Source: Staphylococcus sp. IVB6240 (GTDB lineage: Bacteria; Bacillota; Bacilli; Staphylococcales; Staphylococcaceae). Taken from it: a stretch of DNA of 64,000 nt. The notes beneath the pieces are model-generated. The model saw only the letters and a list, made by a program, of their open reading frames with translations, was not told where the DNA came from and searched no databases. Shown here one piece after another: positions 30,502-39,522 of this stretch. The stretch covers positions 868,001 to 932,000 of the forward strand of contig NZ_CP094718.1 of NCBI RefSeq assembly GCF_025558425.1. Direction: 5' to 3'. Position 1 is the first letter of the stretch. The number at the start of each line of letters is the position of its first letter. The position numbers and the translations under genes are program-made.

Positions 30502-33500
30502 ATGGTGTATTTAAAGTCTATTGATGCATATGGTTTTAAGTCTTTTGCAGAACCGACTCAAATACAGTTTGATAAAGGTGTCACAGCAATTGTAGGACCA
30601 AATGGTAGTGGAAAGAGTAATATTACCGATGCGATCAAATGGGTATTAGGTGAGCAATCTGCACGTTCATTACGTGGTAGCAAGATGGAAGATATTATTT
30701 TCTCAGGTGCTAAACATCGAAATGCACAAAATTATGCAGAAGTGCAGTTGAAGCTTGATAATTCTCAACGTATTCTTAATATTGATGCGGATGAAGTTGT
30801 TGTTACACGTCGATTGTATCGTAGTGGAGAGAGTGCATATTATTTAAATAATGATCAACAACGTTTAAAAGATATAACAGAGCTTTTTCTTGATTCTGGT
30901 TTAGGCAAGGAAGCTTTTAGTATTATTTCTCAAGGTCGTGTTGATGAAGTATTAAATGCAAAACCGATTGATCGACGTCAAATTATTGAAGAATCTGCTG
31001 GTGTTTTGAAGTATAAGAAGCGTAAAGCGGCATCATTAAATAAACTTGAACAAACAGAAGATAACTTGACGCGAGTAGAAGATATTCTTGTTGATTTGGA
31101 GGCACGTGTAGAACCTTTAAAAGAAGAAGCGGCGATTGCCAAAGAATATACAGCACTCTCTGAAATTTTACAGGAAAGTGATGTCAAAGTAACGGTGCAT
31201 GATATTGACGCTTATAAGGCACAAATTGCAGAACACGATGAAACGCTTAATGATTTGAAGGGCGAACAAGAACGTGCGCAAAGTAAAAAACATCATTTGA
31301 TGCATACCATTAAATCAAAAAAGGGAGAGCGATTTGATCTTGATAGTCAGTTAGAACAACTCAATGCAAAACTTATAGAAGCTACAGAGCAAGTTGAAAA
31401 ACTGACAGGCCAATATCATCTGATTGAAGAGCGTCAAAAAAACCAATCTCAGACCAATGCCAGAATAGAAGAAGAGCAGTTGGATTTGAACGCACAACAA
31501 ACTGATGTCGATCAAGAATTGTCAGAAGTGCAGGAACAATTTGCTGCGTTGAAAAAACAAAAACAACAACTGACACAGGAAGTTCATGAACTCGAAACGG
31601 CATATCATGACCTACAGTCTATTAAAGATGAGGATGTAGAAACGTTAAAGGATCAATATTATCAGTTAATGACTGAGCAATCTGCTATTAATAACGAGAT
31701 TCGCTTTTTGACACGTACACTTGAAGAACATCAAAAGAAACAATCACGCTTAGATTCACGCATGTCTGAGTCTTATGCCAAATTAAATGAAGCTAAGACA
31801 GAACTAGCACGTGTTAAATCAGAACAGCAAGAAAAACAAAAACAACTTGAAAGTGTCACAACGAGAAGTAAAGAAACAGAATTGGCACTCACTGAAGTGA
31901 CACAGCTACAATCTGAGTCTGAAGAAAAGTTACATCAAGCCTATCGCTACAATGATAAATTGAAGTCACGTATTGATAGTATGAAAATGCGAGAAGATGA
32001 TTTGAGCTTTTTCTATCAAGGTGTCAAAGCAGTGCTAAAAGCGACAGATACTTTGAAAGGGATTCACGGTGCTGTAGCACAGAAAATTGATGTACCTTCT
32101 AAGTATACGACTGCGATTGAAACGGCATTAGGGGCAAGTATGCAACACGTCATCGCAACAGATGAAGCATCGGCACGCCAAGCGATTCAATATTTAAAAA
32201 CGAAGCGACTTGGACGTGCAACATTTTTACCACTGAATGTCATTAAATCTAAACAAATGGAGCCGTATTTGGTTCAAAAAGCACAACAACATCCAGGTTT
32301 TATCGCTGTAGCGAACGATGTAGTATCAACTGAACAAGTATATCAACCAATTATGAATCATTTATTAGGTCGCATACTGATTGTAGATGAACTTAAGCAT
32401 GCCAATGAAGTGGCACAAATGATTGGTTATAAAGTACGTATTGTTACATTAGATGGCGACGTTGTTAATCCAGGTGGTTCAATGACAGGTGGCGGTACCG
32501 CACAACGTCAATCGTTATTACGTCAAAAAGATGAAGTTCATCAGTTAGAGGAACAACTTGCAGATTATCTAGAAAAAACTAAGCAACTAGAACGTTTCTG
32601 TGCTGATAAAAAGGCAGAGCAGACACGATATAGTGATGAATATGTGAAGTTACAACAACAATACAATCACTTAAAACAAGTACTACATGACTTAGACTTG
32701 GAACATGATCGATATCAAGAAATCGTACAACGCCTTCAACATGATCATGAAGCATTTGAATTTGAAAAAAATGATGGCTATCAACGTGATAAAGGTGAGG
32801 CAACACTTGCTGAACAAGAAAAGCGCAAGGATGAAATTGAAGCGCAACTTACTACTTTGGATCGCCAAATTAAGCAATTGACAACAGAAACAAAAGCAGG
32901 GAAAGCACAACTTGCTGAATGTCAGCAACAGTTACATCAGAAACAATCTGACTTAGCCGTGTTAAATGAACGTCTGCGTACACAAAAACAGACAGAAACA
33001 CGATTAAAACAAACGCATGATCAAATCAAAACACAACAACAAAAATTAAAAGAACAATTAGCCATTGTGAATTCTGATGAAGTAAATGATGATACGACAT
33101 TGAAAAAGTTAGAAACAGAAATCCAATCGACGCAATCACAAAAAGACTTGTTGATACAAGAACAGGATGAATTGCGCATTAAACGTCAATCGATTGAACA
33201 ATTGATTGAATCAAATGAACATGCATTGGAAGATACACATCAACAACTTCTAATGGTTGAAAATCGCTACCAAGAAATAAAAGGGGCGCAATCACGTTTG
33301 GATGTTCTAATTGATCATGGCCTTAACCATTTGTCGACGCGCTATCATATGACCTATGAACATGCTGCCAAAACCTATCCTGATCATGGACAAGAGATAG
33401 AGGCATTGCGACAAAAAGTAAAATTAACACAAATGTCTATTGATGAATTGGGGCCTGTCAATATGAATGCAGTCGCACAATTTGAAGAAGTCAACGAACG

Positions 33501-34071
33501 CTATACATTCTTAAGCGCACAACGTGATGATTTGCGAGAAGCAAAGGCAACGCTGGAACAGTTGATTGATGAAATGGACCAAGAAGTAGTCACACGCTTT
33601 AGTGAAACATTCCATGCAATTCAAAAGCATTTTTCAGAAGTATTTCAAACGCTTTTTGGTGGCGGACAAGCAGAATTGCTATTGACTGAAGATGATTATC
33701 TTACAGCAGGTGTGGATATTAAAGTTCAACCACCGGGCAAGAAGTTACAACACTTGTCATTACTCAGTGGGGGTGAACGCGCGTTGAGTGCCATTGCATT
33801 ATTATTTGCGATTTTACAAGTACGATCAGCACCTTTTGTTATATTAGATGAGGTGGAAGCAGCACTTGATGAAGCAAATGTCATGCGTTATGCATCTTAT
33901 TTAAAAACACTCTCTGAACAAACGCAATTCATTGTTATTACACATCGTAAAGGGACAATGGAAATGTGTGATAGACTGTATGGCGTAACCATGCAAGAAC
34001 TGGGAGTATCTAAATTAGTCAGTGTGAATTTAAATACAATTGATGAAGTGATGAAGGAGGAGCAACAATAA
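30502..34071 (+). CDS. smc: Chromosome partition protein SMC
   Basis: Condensin ATPase for chromosome organisation. The 1189-residue protein has Walker A GPNGSGKSNI near residue 32, long coiled coils, a central hinge at roughly 500-680 (GVKAVLKATDTLKGIHGAV to GGSMTGGG), a second coiled coil, then the signature LSLLSGGERALSAIALLFA and Walker B FVILDEVEAALDEAN. Residue composition is rich in Gln, Glu and Lys, as in other SMC coils. It directly follows rnc and precedes ftsY by 1 base. Confidence 0.97.
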   Translation: MVYLKSIDAYGFKSFAEPTQIQFDKGVTAIVGPNGSGKSNITDAIKWVLGEQSARSLRGSKMEDIIFSGAKHRNAQNYAEVQLKLDNSQRILNIDADEVVVTRRLYRSGESAYYLNNDQQRLKDITELFLDSGLGKEAFSIISQGRVDEVLNAKPIDRRQIIEESAGVLKYKKRKAASLNKLEQTEDNLTRVEDILVDLEARVEPLKEEAAIAKEYTALSEILQESDVKVTVHDIDAYKAQIAEHDETLNDLKGEQERAQSKKHHLMHTIKSKKGERFDLDSQLEQLNAKLIEATEQVEKLTGQYHLIEERQKNQSQTNARIEEEQLDLNAQQTDVDQELSEVQEQFAALKKQKQQLTQEVHELETAYHDLQSIKDEDVETLKDQYYQLMTEQSAINNEIRFLTRTLEEHQKKQSRLDSRMSESYAKLNEAKTELARVKSEQQEKQKQLESVTTRSKETELALTEVTQLQSESEEKLHQAYRYNDKLKSRIDSMKMREDDLSFFYQGVKAVLKATDTLKGIHGAVAQKIDVPSKYTTAIETALGASMQHVIATDEASARQAIQYLKTKRLGRATFLPLNVIKSKQMEPYLVQKAQQHPGFIAVANDVVSTEQVYQPIMNHLLGRILIVDELKHANEVAQMIGYKVRIVTLDGDVVNPGGSMTGGGTAQRQSLLRQKDEVHQLEEQLADYLEKTKQLERFCADKKAEQTRYSDEYVKLQQQYNHLKQVLHDLDLEHDRYQEIVQRLQHDHEAFEFEKNDGYQRDKGEATLAEQEKRKDEIEAQLTTLDRQIKQLTTETKAGKAQLAECQQQLHQKQSDLAVLNERLRTQKQTETRLKQTHDQIKTQQQKLKEQLAIVNSDEVNDDTTLKKLETEIQSTQSQKDLLIQEQDELRIKRQSIEQLIESNEHALEDTHQQLLMVENRYQEIKGAQSRLDVLIDHGLNHLSTRYHMTYEHAAKTYPDHGQEIEALRQKVKLTQMSIDELGPVNMNAVAQFEEVNERYTFLSAQRDDLREAKATLEQLIDEMDQEVVTRFSETFHAIQKHFSEVFQTLFGGGQAELLLTEDDYLTAGVDIKVQPPGKKLQHLSLLSGGERALSAIALLFAILQVRSAPFVILDEVEAALDEANVMRYASYLKTLSEQTQFIVITHRKGTMEMCDRLYGVTMQELGVSKLVSVNLNTIDEVMKEEQQ

Positions 34072-34072
34072 C

Positions 34073-35290
34073 ATGAGCTTTTTTAAACGATTAAAAGATA
34101 AGTTTGCAAAGTCTGAAGAAGTGAAACCACAAGAGGAAAATGTTGAAACACAAACAGAACTAAGCAGTGATGAAGAAGATTCGGCCCAAAAAGTAACATC
34201 TGACGTATCACAAACGTCATCAGCAACAAATGACGATTGGTCTCATCAAGACTTTGATGATGACTTAATTTCAATTGAAGAATTTGAAGAAATTGAATCT
34301 CAAAAAATTGGTGCGAAGTTCCGTGATGGACTTGAAAAGTCACGTGAGAACTTCCAAAATCAATTAAATAATTTATTAGCCCATTATCGAAAAGTTGATG
34401 AAGATTTCTTTGAAGCATTAGAAGAAATGTTGATTCAAGCAGATGTTGGCTTTAATACGGTCATGGAATTAGTAGATGAGTTACGTATGGAAGCAAAACG
34501 TCGTAATATCACAGAGACCGTCGACTTACGTGAAGCCATTGTTGAAAAAATTGTTGAAATCTATCATCAAGAAGACGACAAATCTGAAGAGATGGCAATT
34601 GAAGATGGACGTTTAAATGTCATTTTAATGGTGGGTGTCAACGGTGTAGGTAAAACAACAACAATCGGTAAACTAGCGCATCGTTACAAATCACAAGGTA
34701 AAAAAGTAATGTTAGCAGCTGGTGACACATTCCGTGCGGGGGCTATTGAACAGCTTGAAGTATGGGGTGAACGTGTCGGCGTTGAAGTCATTCGCCAAGG
34801 TGAAGGTGCGGATCCAGCAGCAGTGATGTACGATGCGATGAATGCAGCGAAAAATAAAGGTGCAGATATCTTAATTTGTGATACTGCAGGTCGTTTACAG
34901 AACAAACAAAACTTAATGAATGAACTTGAAAAAGTAAAACGTGTAATTGGTCGTGCGATGCCAGATGCACCACATGAAGTTTTATTATGCTTGGATGCAA
35001 CAACAGGTCAAAACGCGTTAGCACAGGCAAAAGCATTTAAAGAAGTAACGAATGTAACAGGGATTGTATTAACGAAATTAGATGGAACAGCTAAAGGTGG
35101 TATTGTACTTGCAATCCGTAATGAAATGCATATTCCAGTTAAATATGTAGGACTTGGTGAGCAAATGGATGACCTTCAACCATTTAATGCAGAAAGTTAC
35201 GTGTATGGTTTATTTGCAGATATGATTGAAGAAAATGTTGCGGATGAAGAAACACAAACAGAAGAGGCAGACAGTGATGGCAGAGAATGA
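34073..35290 (+). CDS. ftsY: Signal recognition particle receptor FtsY
   Basis: SRP receptor GTPase that docks ribosome-SRP complexes at the membrane. The 405-residue protein has an acidic N-terminal A domain (about 1-100), then the NG domain with [31 protein letters not shown] and [10 protein letters not shown]. The last 14 bases overlap ylxM. Confidence 0.97.
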   Translation: MSFFKRLKDKFAKSEEVKPQEENVETQTELSSDEEDSAQKVTSDVSQTSSATNDDWSHQDFDDDLISIEEFEEIESQKIGAKFRDGLEKSRENFQNQLNNLLAHYRKVDEDFFEALEEMLIQADVGFNTVMELVDELRMEAKRRNITETVDLREAIVEKIVEIYHQEDDKSEEMAIEDGRLNVILMVGVNGVGKTTTIGKLAHRYKSQGKKVMLAAGDTFRAGAIEQLEVWGERVGVEVIRQGEGADPAAVMYDAMNAAKNKGADILICDTAGRLQNKQNLMNELEKVKRVIGRAMPDAPHEVLLCLDATTGQNALAQAKAFKEVTNVTGIVLTKLDGTAKGGIVLAIRNEMHIPVKYVGLGEQMDDLQPFNAESYVYGLFADMIEENVADEETQTEEADSDGRE

Positions 35291-35609
35291 TTTAATCAAA
35301 ACATTACGCATGAATTATTTATATGATTTTTATCAATCATTACTCACTGAAAAACAACGTAATTATTTACGCTTATATTATTTAGAGGACTATGCATTGA
35401 GTGAAATAGCAGATACATTTGAAGTGAGCCGCCAAGCCGTGTATGATAACATAAGAAGAACGGGTGAGCTTGTAGAAGATTATGAAGAGAAGCTCGGCTT
35501 ATACCGTCGTTTCACTCGGCGCCAAGAGTTATATCGTGCGTTGCGTGATCATATTCATGAACCAGAAACACTCGAACAATATATACAAGAATTGGAAGAA
35601 TTAGAATAA
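35277..35609 (+). CDS. ylxM: YlxM family helix-turn-helix protein, SRP-associated
   Basis: A 110-residue UPF0122/YlxM protein encoded between ftsY and ffh, as in other Firmicutes; streptococcal YlxM has been linked to SRP function. It contains a sigma-70-region-4-like helix-turn-helix ([39 protein letters not shown] region). ATG 35277 is chosen for its AGAGG site and because upstream in-frame residues read out of ftsY. GTG 35274 is an alternative. Confidence 0.9.
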   Translation: MAENDLIKTLRMNYLYDFYQSLLTEKQRNYLRLYYLEDYALSEIADTFEVSRQAVYDNIRRTGELVEDYEEKLGLYRRFTRRQELYRALRDHIHEPETLEQYIQELEELE

Positions 35610-35622
35610 GGAGGGTCACTTT

Positions 35623-36990
35623 ATGGCGTTTGAAGGATTATCCGATCGTTTACAAGCGACAATGCAAAAAATTAAAGGCAAAGGTAAAGTGACTGAAGCT
35701 GATATCAAGACAATGATGCGTGAAGTACGACTGGCTTTACTTGAAGCAGACGTTAACTTCAAAGTAGTTAAAAACTTTGTTAAGACAGTTTCAGAACGTG
35801 CACTTGGCTCAGATGTCATGAAATCACTCACACCTGGACAACAAGTCATCAAGATTGTTCAAGAAGAATTGACAACGTTAATGGGTGGAGACAACAGCTC
35901 GATTACAATGGCGAAAAAGCCACCAACAGTTGTGATGATGGTTGGTTTACAAGGGGCAGGTAAAACAACAACTGCAGGTAAGTTAGCACTCTTAATGCGC
36001 AAGAAATACAACAAAAAGCCACTATTAGTTGCTGCTGATATTTATCGACCTGCTGCCATCAAACAATTACAAACGGTGGGTAAGCAAATTGATATCCCTG
36101 TTTATTCAGAAGGCGATCAAATTAAACCACAACAAATTGTTGAAAATGCTTTAAATCATGCCAAAGAAGAACACTTAGATTTTGTGATTATCGATACAGC
36201 AGGTCGTCTGCATATTGATGAAGCATTGATGAATGAATTGCAAGAAGTCAAAGAAATTGCAAAACCAAATGAAATTATGTTGGTTGTAGATGCGATGACA
36301 GGTCAAGATGCTGTCAATGTAGCTGAATCATTCGACCAACAACTTGATGTAACAGGTGTTACTTTAACAAAATTAGATGGGGATACACGTGGTGGTGCAG
36401 CGCTATCTATTCGTGCCGTCACACAGAAACCAATCAAGTTTGTCGGTATGAGTGAGAAAATGGATGGATTAGAACTCTTCCATCCAGAACGTATGGCATC
36501 TCGTATTCTTGGTATGGGTGATGTTTTAAGCTTAATTGAAAAAGCGCAACAAGATGTTGATGAAGAAAAAGCTAAAGATCTTGAGAAAAAAATGCGTACT
36601 TCATCATTTACATTGGATGACTTCCTAGAACAATTGGATCAAGTGAAAAACTTGGGCCCATTGGATGACATTATGAAAATGATTCCTGGTATGAACAAAG
36701 TAAAAGGCTTGGATCAATTAAATATGAGTGACAAGCAAATTGATCATATCAAGGCGATTATTCAATCAATGACATTAGACGAAAGAGAACATCCAGAAAA
36801 ATTGAACGTATCTAGAAAACGTCGTATTGCGAATGGTTCAGGTCGTTCATTACAAGAAGTCAATCGTCTTATCAAACAATTTAATGATATGAAGAAGATG
36901 ATGAAACAATTTACAGGTGGCGGTAAAGGTAAAAAAGGCAAACAAGGCCAATTACAAAACATGTTGAAAGGCATGAACTTACCGTTCTAG
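35623..36990 (+). CDS. ffh: Signal recognition particle protein Ffh
   Basis: SRP54 GTPase that binds signal sequences and 4.5S/6S RNA. The 455-residue protein has N and G domains (GLQGAGKTTTAGKLA, DTAGRLHIDE, TKLDGDTRGG), then a methionine-rich M domain with SGRSLQEVNRLIKQFNDMKKMMKQ for RNA binding. A strong GGAGGG site precedes ATG 35623. Confidence 0.97.
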   Translation: MAFEGLSDRLQATMQKIKGKGKVTEADIKTMMREVRLALLEADVNFKVVKNFVKTVSERALGSDVMKSLTPGQQVIKIVQEELTTLMGGDNSSITMAKKPPTVVMMVGLQGAGKTTTAGKLALLMRKKYNKKPLLVAADIYRPAAIKQLQTVGKQIDIPVYSEGDQIKPQQIVENALNHAKEEHLDFVIIDTAGRLHIDEALMNELQEVKEIAKPNEIMLVVDAMTGQDAVNVAESFDQQLDVTGVTLTKLDGDTRGGAALSIRAVTQKPIKFVGMSEKMDGLELFHPERMASRILGMGDVLSLIEKAQQDVDEEKAKDLEKKMRTSSFTLDDFLEQLDQVKNLGPLDDIMKMIPGMNKVKGLDQLNMSDKQIDHIKAIIQSMTLDEREHPEKLNVSRKRRIANGSGRSLQEVNRLIKQFNDMKKMMKQFTGGGKGKKGKQGQLQNMLKGMNLPF

Positions 36991-37031
36991 AAAATGATTT
37001 ACAAGAAAATAAAAAGGTAAAGTATTTTCTC

Positions 37032-37060
37032 TTTACAAAGGTTCTATAACCTGTTATTAT
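37032..37060 (+). promoter_or_regulatory. Sigma-A promoter of rpsP
   Basis: TTTACA (37032-37037) and TATTAT (37055-37060) are 17 bases apart, with an extended -10 TG at 37052-37053. The spacing is ideal. Confidence 0.75.
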
Positions 37061-37109
37061 TATTTCTTGTAGATAACAAAACTTATGACTTTGAAGGAGA
37101 GAATTATAA

Positions 37110-37385
37110 ATGGCAGTAAAAATTCGTTTAACACGTTTAGGTTCAAAAAGAAATCCATTCTATCGTATCGTTGTAGCTGACGCACGTTCACCACGTGATG
37201 GTCGTATTATCGAGCAAATCGGTACTTACAACCCATCAGCAGTGAATGCACCAGAAGTTAAAATCGACGAAGAATTAGCTTTAAAATGGTTAAAAGACGG
37301 TGCGAAACCAACTGATACAGTTCACAACATCTTATCACGTGAAGGTATCTTAAAAACATTTGACGAACAAAAACGTTCAAAATAA
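37110..37385 (+). CDS. rpsP: 30S ribosomal protein S16
   Basis: A 91-residue protein starting [32 protein letters not shown], diagnostic for S16. It has its own promoter and is followed by a terminator and a repeat-bearing gap before rimM. Confidence 0.98.
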   Translation: MAVKIRLTRLGSKRNPFYRIVVADARSPRDGRIIEQIGTYNPSAVNAPEVKIDEELALKWLKDGAKPTDTVHNILSREGILKTFDEQKRSK

Positions 37386-37400
37386 TACGAAACACACTTA

Positions 37401-37440
37401 AACAGTGGGACAAATCAAATAGTGGTTTTGTCTCACTGTT
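37401..37440 (+). terminator. Terminator after rpsP (GTGGGAC-type)
   Basis: AACAGTGGGACAAA (37401-37414) pairs with TTTGTCTCACTGTT (37427-37440) with one G-T pair, followed by TTT. It would reduce read-through to rimM-trmD. Confidence 0.75.
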
Positions 37441-37450
37441 TTTATTAGAA

Positions 37451-37594
37451 ATAAAGAAGATATGAAAGAAGCGTTTTAAATTCGAGCAGAACGGAAGCAA
37501 TGCGCAAAATAGCTTTTTTATTTTGTTAAATTGAGAAGTTCTGCCGAGAATTTTGCTTCTGGAATACGGACATAAAGAAGATATGAAAGAAGCG
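37451..37594 (+). repeat. Intergenic repeat, copy B, with a perfect 23-bp terminal duplication
   Basis: Related to copies A and C. The first 23 bases (37451-37473, beginning ATAAAGAAGATATGAAAG) recur exactly at 37572-37594, so the unit has a 121-base period and is partly duplicated. It lies between the rpsP terminator and the rimM ribosome site. No coding potential was recognised. Confidence 0.8.
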
Positions 37595-37630
37595 CATTCG
37601 TAATAGAAAAATTGTAAGGAGGTAGTTTGT

Positions 37631-38134
37631 GTGAAGATTGAAGTAGGTACCATTGTGAATACACATGGTATTAAGGGGGAAGTGAAGGTAAAATCTGACT
37701 CTGACTTTACAGATGTTCGCTTCCAACCAGGTGAAGTCCTGCAAGCAGAATTAAAAGGGAAAACAACAGACCTCACTGTCAGAGGACATCGCATGCATAA
37801 AGGCTTGCACATGCTCACATTTGAAGGTATCCATAACATTAATGATATTGAGCATTTAAAAGGGGCTAAGCTCACTCAGGAACGTGATCATGAAGAGATA
37901 GAATTAGAAGAAAATGAATTCTATTATTCTGATATCATTGGCTGCACAGTGTTTAATGGGGATGAACCAATAGGTCGTGTGACAGAAATTTTTGAAACAG
38001 GTGCAAATGATGTCTGGGTCGTTAAAGGCGAAAAAGAGCACCTTATCCCTTACATTGCAGATGTTGTACAAAGTGTAGATGTCGATGCGAGAAAAATCGT
38101 GATTACACCAATGGAAGGATTGTTAAATGAATGA
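37631..38134 (+). CDS. rimM: Ribosome maturation factor RimM
   Basis: 30S assembly factor that binds S19. The 167-residue protein has an N-terminal barrel ([22 protein letters not shown]) and a C-terminal PRC-barrel ([15 protein letters not shown], then [14 protein letters not shown]). GTG start 37631 is 8 bases after AAGGAGG. It overlaps trmD by 4 bases. Confidence 0.96.
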   Translation: MKIEVGTIVNTHGIKGEVKVKSDSDFTDVRFQPGEVLQAELKGKTTDLTVRGHRMHKGLHMLTFEGIHNINDIEHLKGAKLTQERDHEEIELEENEFYYSDIIGCTVFNGDEPIGRVTEIFETGANDVWVVKGEKEHLIPYIADVVQSVDVDARKIVITPMEGLLNE

Positions 38135-38853
38135 GAATTGACTATTTAACACTATTCCCTGAAATGTTTGAAGGTGTATTAAATCAATCTATTTTGAAAC
38201 GAGCGCGTGAAAAAGGTCAGCTATCCACACAAACGATTAATTTTAGAGATTATGCAAACAATAAACATAATCAAGTGGATGACTATCCGTTTGGTGGCGG
38301 TCAAGGAATGGTATTAAAACCAGAACCGATATTCAATGCGATGAGAGAGCTAGAGACGACACCAGAGACACGTGTGATTTTAATGACACCACAGGGACAA
38401 CCATTTAATCAAAAGCTTGCAGAATCATTGTCTGAAGCAGAGCACCTTGTTTTTATTTGCGGACATTATGAAGGGTATGACGAGCGCATTCGTAAGCAAC
38501 TTGTTACTGATGAGATTTCGGTAGGTGACTACGTTTTAACAGGTGGGGAACTACCTGCTATGGTTATGACCGATGCAATTGTCCGTTTATTACCGGATGT
38601 ACTTGGCAATCAAGTATCACACGAAGATGATTCATTTTCAAGTGGCTTATTGGAATATCCGCAATACACACGTCCAAGATCATTTGATGGTCATGATGTA
38701 CCAGATGTATTGTTATCAGGTAATCATGCACATATTGAAAAATGGCGTCATGAACAATCGTTATATCGAACATTTACAAAGCGTCCGGATTTATTAGCAT
38801 CTTATCCATTAACGGATGAAGATAAAAAAATTATCGAACGTTTCAAAAGATGA
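38131..38853 (+). CDS. trmD: tRNA (guanine37-N1) methyltransferase TrmD
   Basis: SPOUT-fold methyltransferase that prevents frameshifting by methylating G37. The 240-residue protein has the knot-region motifs [23 protein letters not shown] and [16 protein letters not shown]. It overlaps rimM (ATGA). rplS follows after a promoter and leader. Confidence 0.97.
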   Translation: MRIDYLTLFPEMFEGVLNQSILKRAREKGQLSTQTINFRDYANNKHNQVDDYPFGGGQGMVLKPEPIFNAMRELETTPETRVILMTPQGQPFNQKLAESLSEAEHLVFICGHYEGYDERIRKQLVTDEISVGDYVLTGGELPAMVMTDAIVRLLPDVLGNQVSHEDDSFSSGLLEYPQYTRPRSFDGHDVPDVLLSGNHAHIEKWRHEQSLYRTFTKRPDLLASYPLTDEDKKIIERFKR

Positions 38854-38882
38854 TTGAATTATAATCTGAAGTATGCTAGTAT
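38854..38882 (+). promoter_or_regulatory. Sigma-A promoter of rplS
   Basis: TTGAAT (38854-38859) and TAGTAT (38877-38882) are 17 bases apart, with an extended -10 TGC at 38874-38876. It begins just after the trmD stop. Confidence 0.75.
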
Positions 38883-38888
38883 ATTTTA

Positions 38889-38955
38889 AGTGTGAAAGCA
38901 CAAATAACACTATGATCCGCTGCTATTTATTGTCAAGGCAAGAACATAGTTTGAA
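38889..38955 (+). promoter_or_regulatory. Probable L19 leader RNA
   Basis: The roughly 80-base untranslated leader between the rplS promoter and start includes the possible pairing GTGTG..CAC and ACTATG/CATAGT (38912-38917 with 38945-38950), the latter enclosing a loop just before the GAAGGAG site. L19 leaders are known in low-GC Gram-positives. The match here is by position and simple pairing, not by covariance. Confidence 0.45.
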
Positions 38956-38969
38956 GGAGAGAATAAATA

Positions 38970-39320
38970 ATGACAAACCACAAATTAATCGAAGCAGTAA
39001 CACAATCACAATTACGTGATGATATTCCATCATTCCGTCCTGGTGACACTTTACGTGTACACGTACGTATCGTAGAGGGAACTCGCGAACGTATCCAAGT
39101 ATTCGAAGGTGTTGTAATTAAACGTCGCGGTGGCGGTATCTCAGAAACTTTCACAGTTCGTAAAATTTCTTCAGGTGTTGGTGTTGAACGTACATTCCCT
39201 GTACACACACCAAAAATCGAGAAAATCGAAGTGAAACGCCGTGGTAAAGTACGTCGTGCGAAACTTTATTACTTACGTAGCTTACGTGGTAAAGCAGCAC
39301 GTATCCAAGAAATCCGTTAA
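38970..39320 (+). CDS. rplS: 50S ribosomal protein L19
   Basis: A 116-residue protein with [20 protein letters not shown] and [23 protein letters not shown], diagnostic of L19. It has its own promoter and leader and is followed by a strong terminator. Confidence 0.98.
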   Translation: MTNHKLIEAVTQSQLRDDIPSFRPGDTLRVHVRIVEGTRERIQVFEGVVIKRRGGGISETFTVRKISSGVGVERTFPVHTPKIEKIEVKRRGKVRRAKLYYLRSLRGKAARIQEIR

Positions 39321-39356
39321 TCATATCGTACATCCACAGTGCGATACTAACATAAA

Positions 39357-39395
39357 AACAGGCTTGATATCTGATAATCAGATATTAAGTCTGTT
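39357..39395 (+). terminator. Terminator after rplS
   Basis: AACAGGCTTGATATCTG pairs with CAGATATTAAGTCTGTT (two mismatches), followed by TTTT. Confidence 0.8.
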
Positions 39396-39476
39396 TTTTG
39401 ATTTTATGCAATTTGCCGTTACAATGTTAAGCATATTGACCCTAAAGAAAGATAAAAGCAATAGAAAACAAACCAA

Positions 39477-39518
39477 AAAGAATCGACAGCCCCATAATAG
39501 AAAGGTTGTCGATTCTTT
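39477..39518 (-). terminator. Terminator of the gtcA-yfhO transcript
   Basis: Perfect 12-bp stem AAAGAATCGACA/TGTCGATTCTTT. On the minus strand it lies just after the yfhO stop and is followed by a T-rich tract. Confidence 0.75.
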
Positions 39519-39522
39519 AAAT

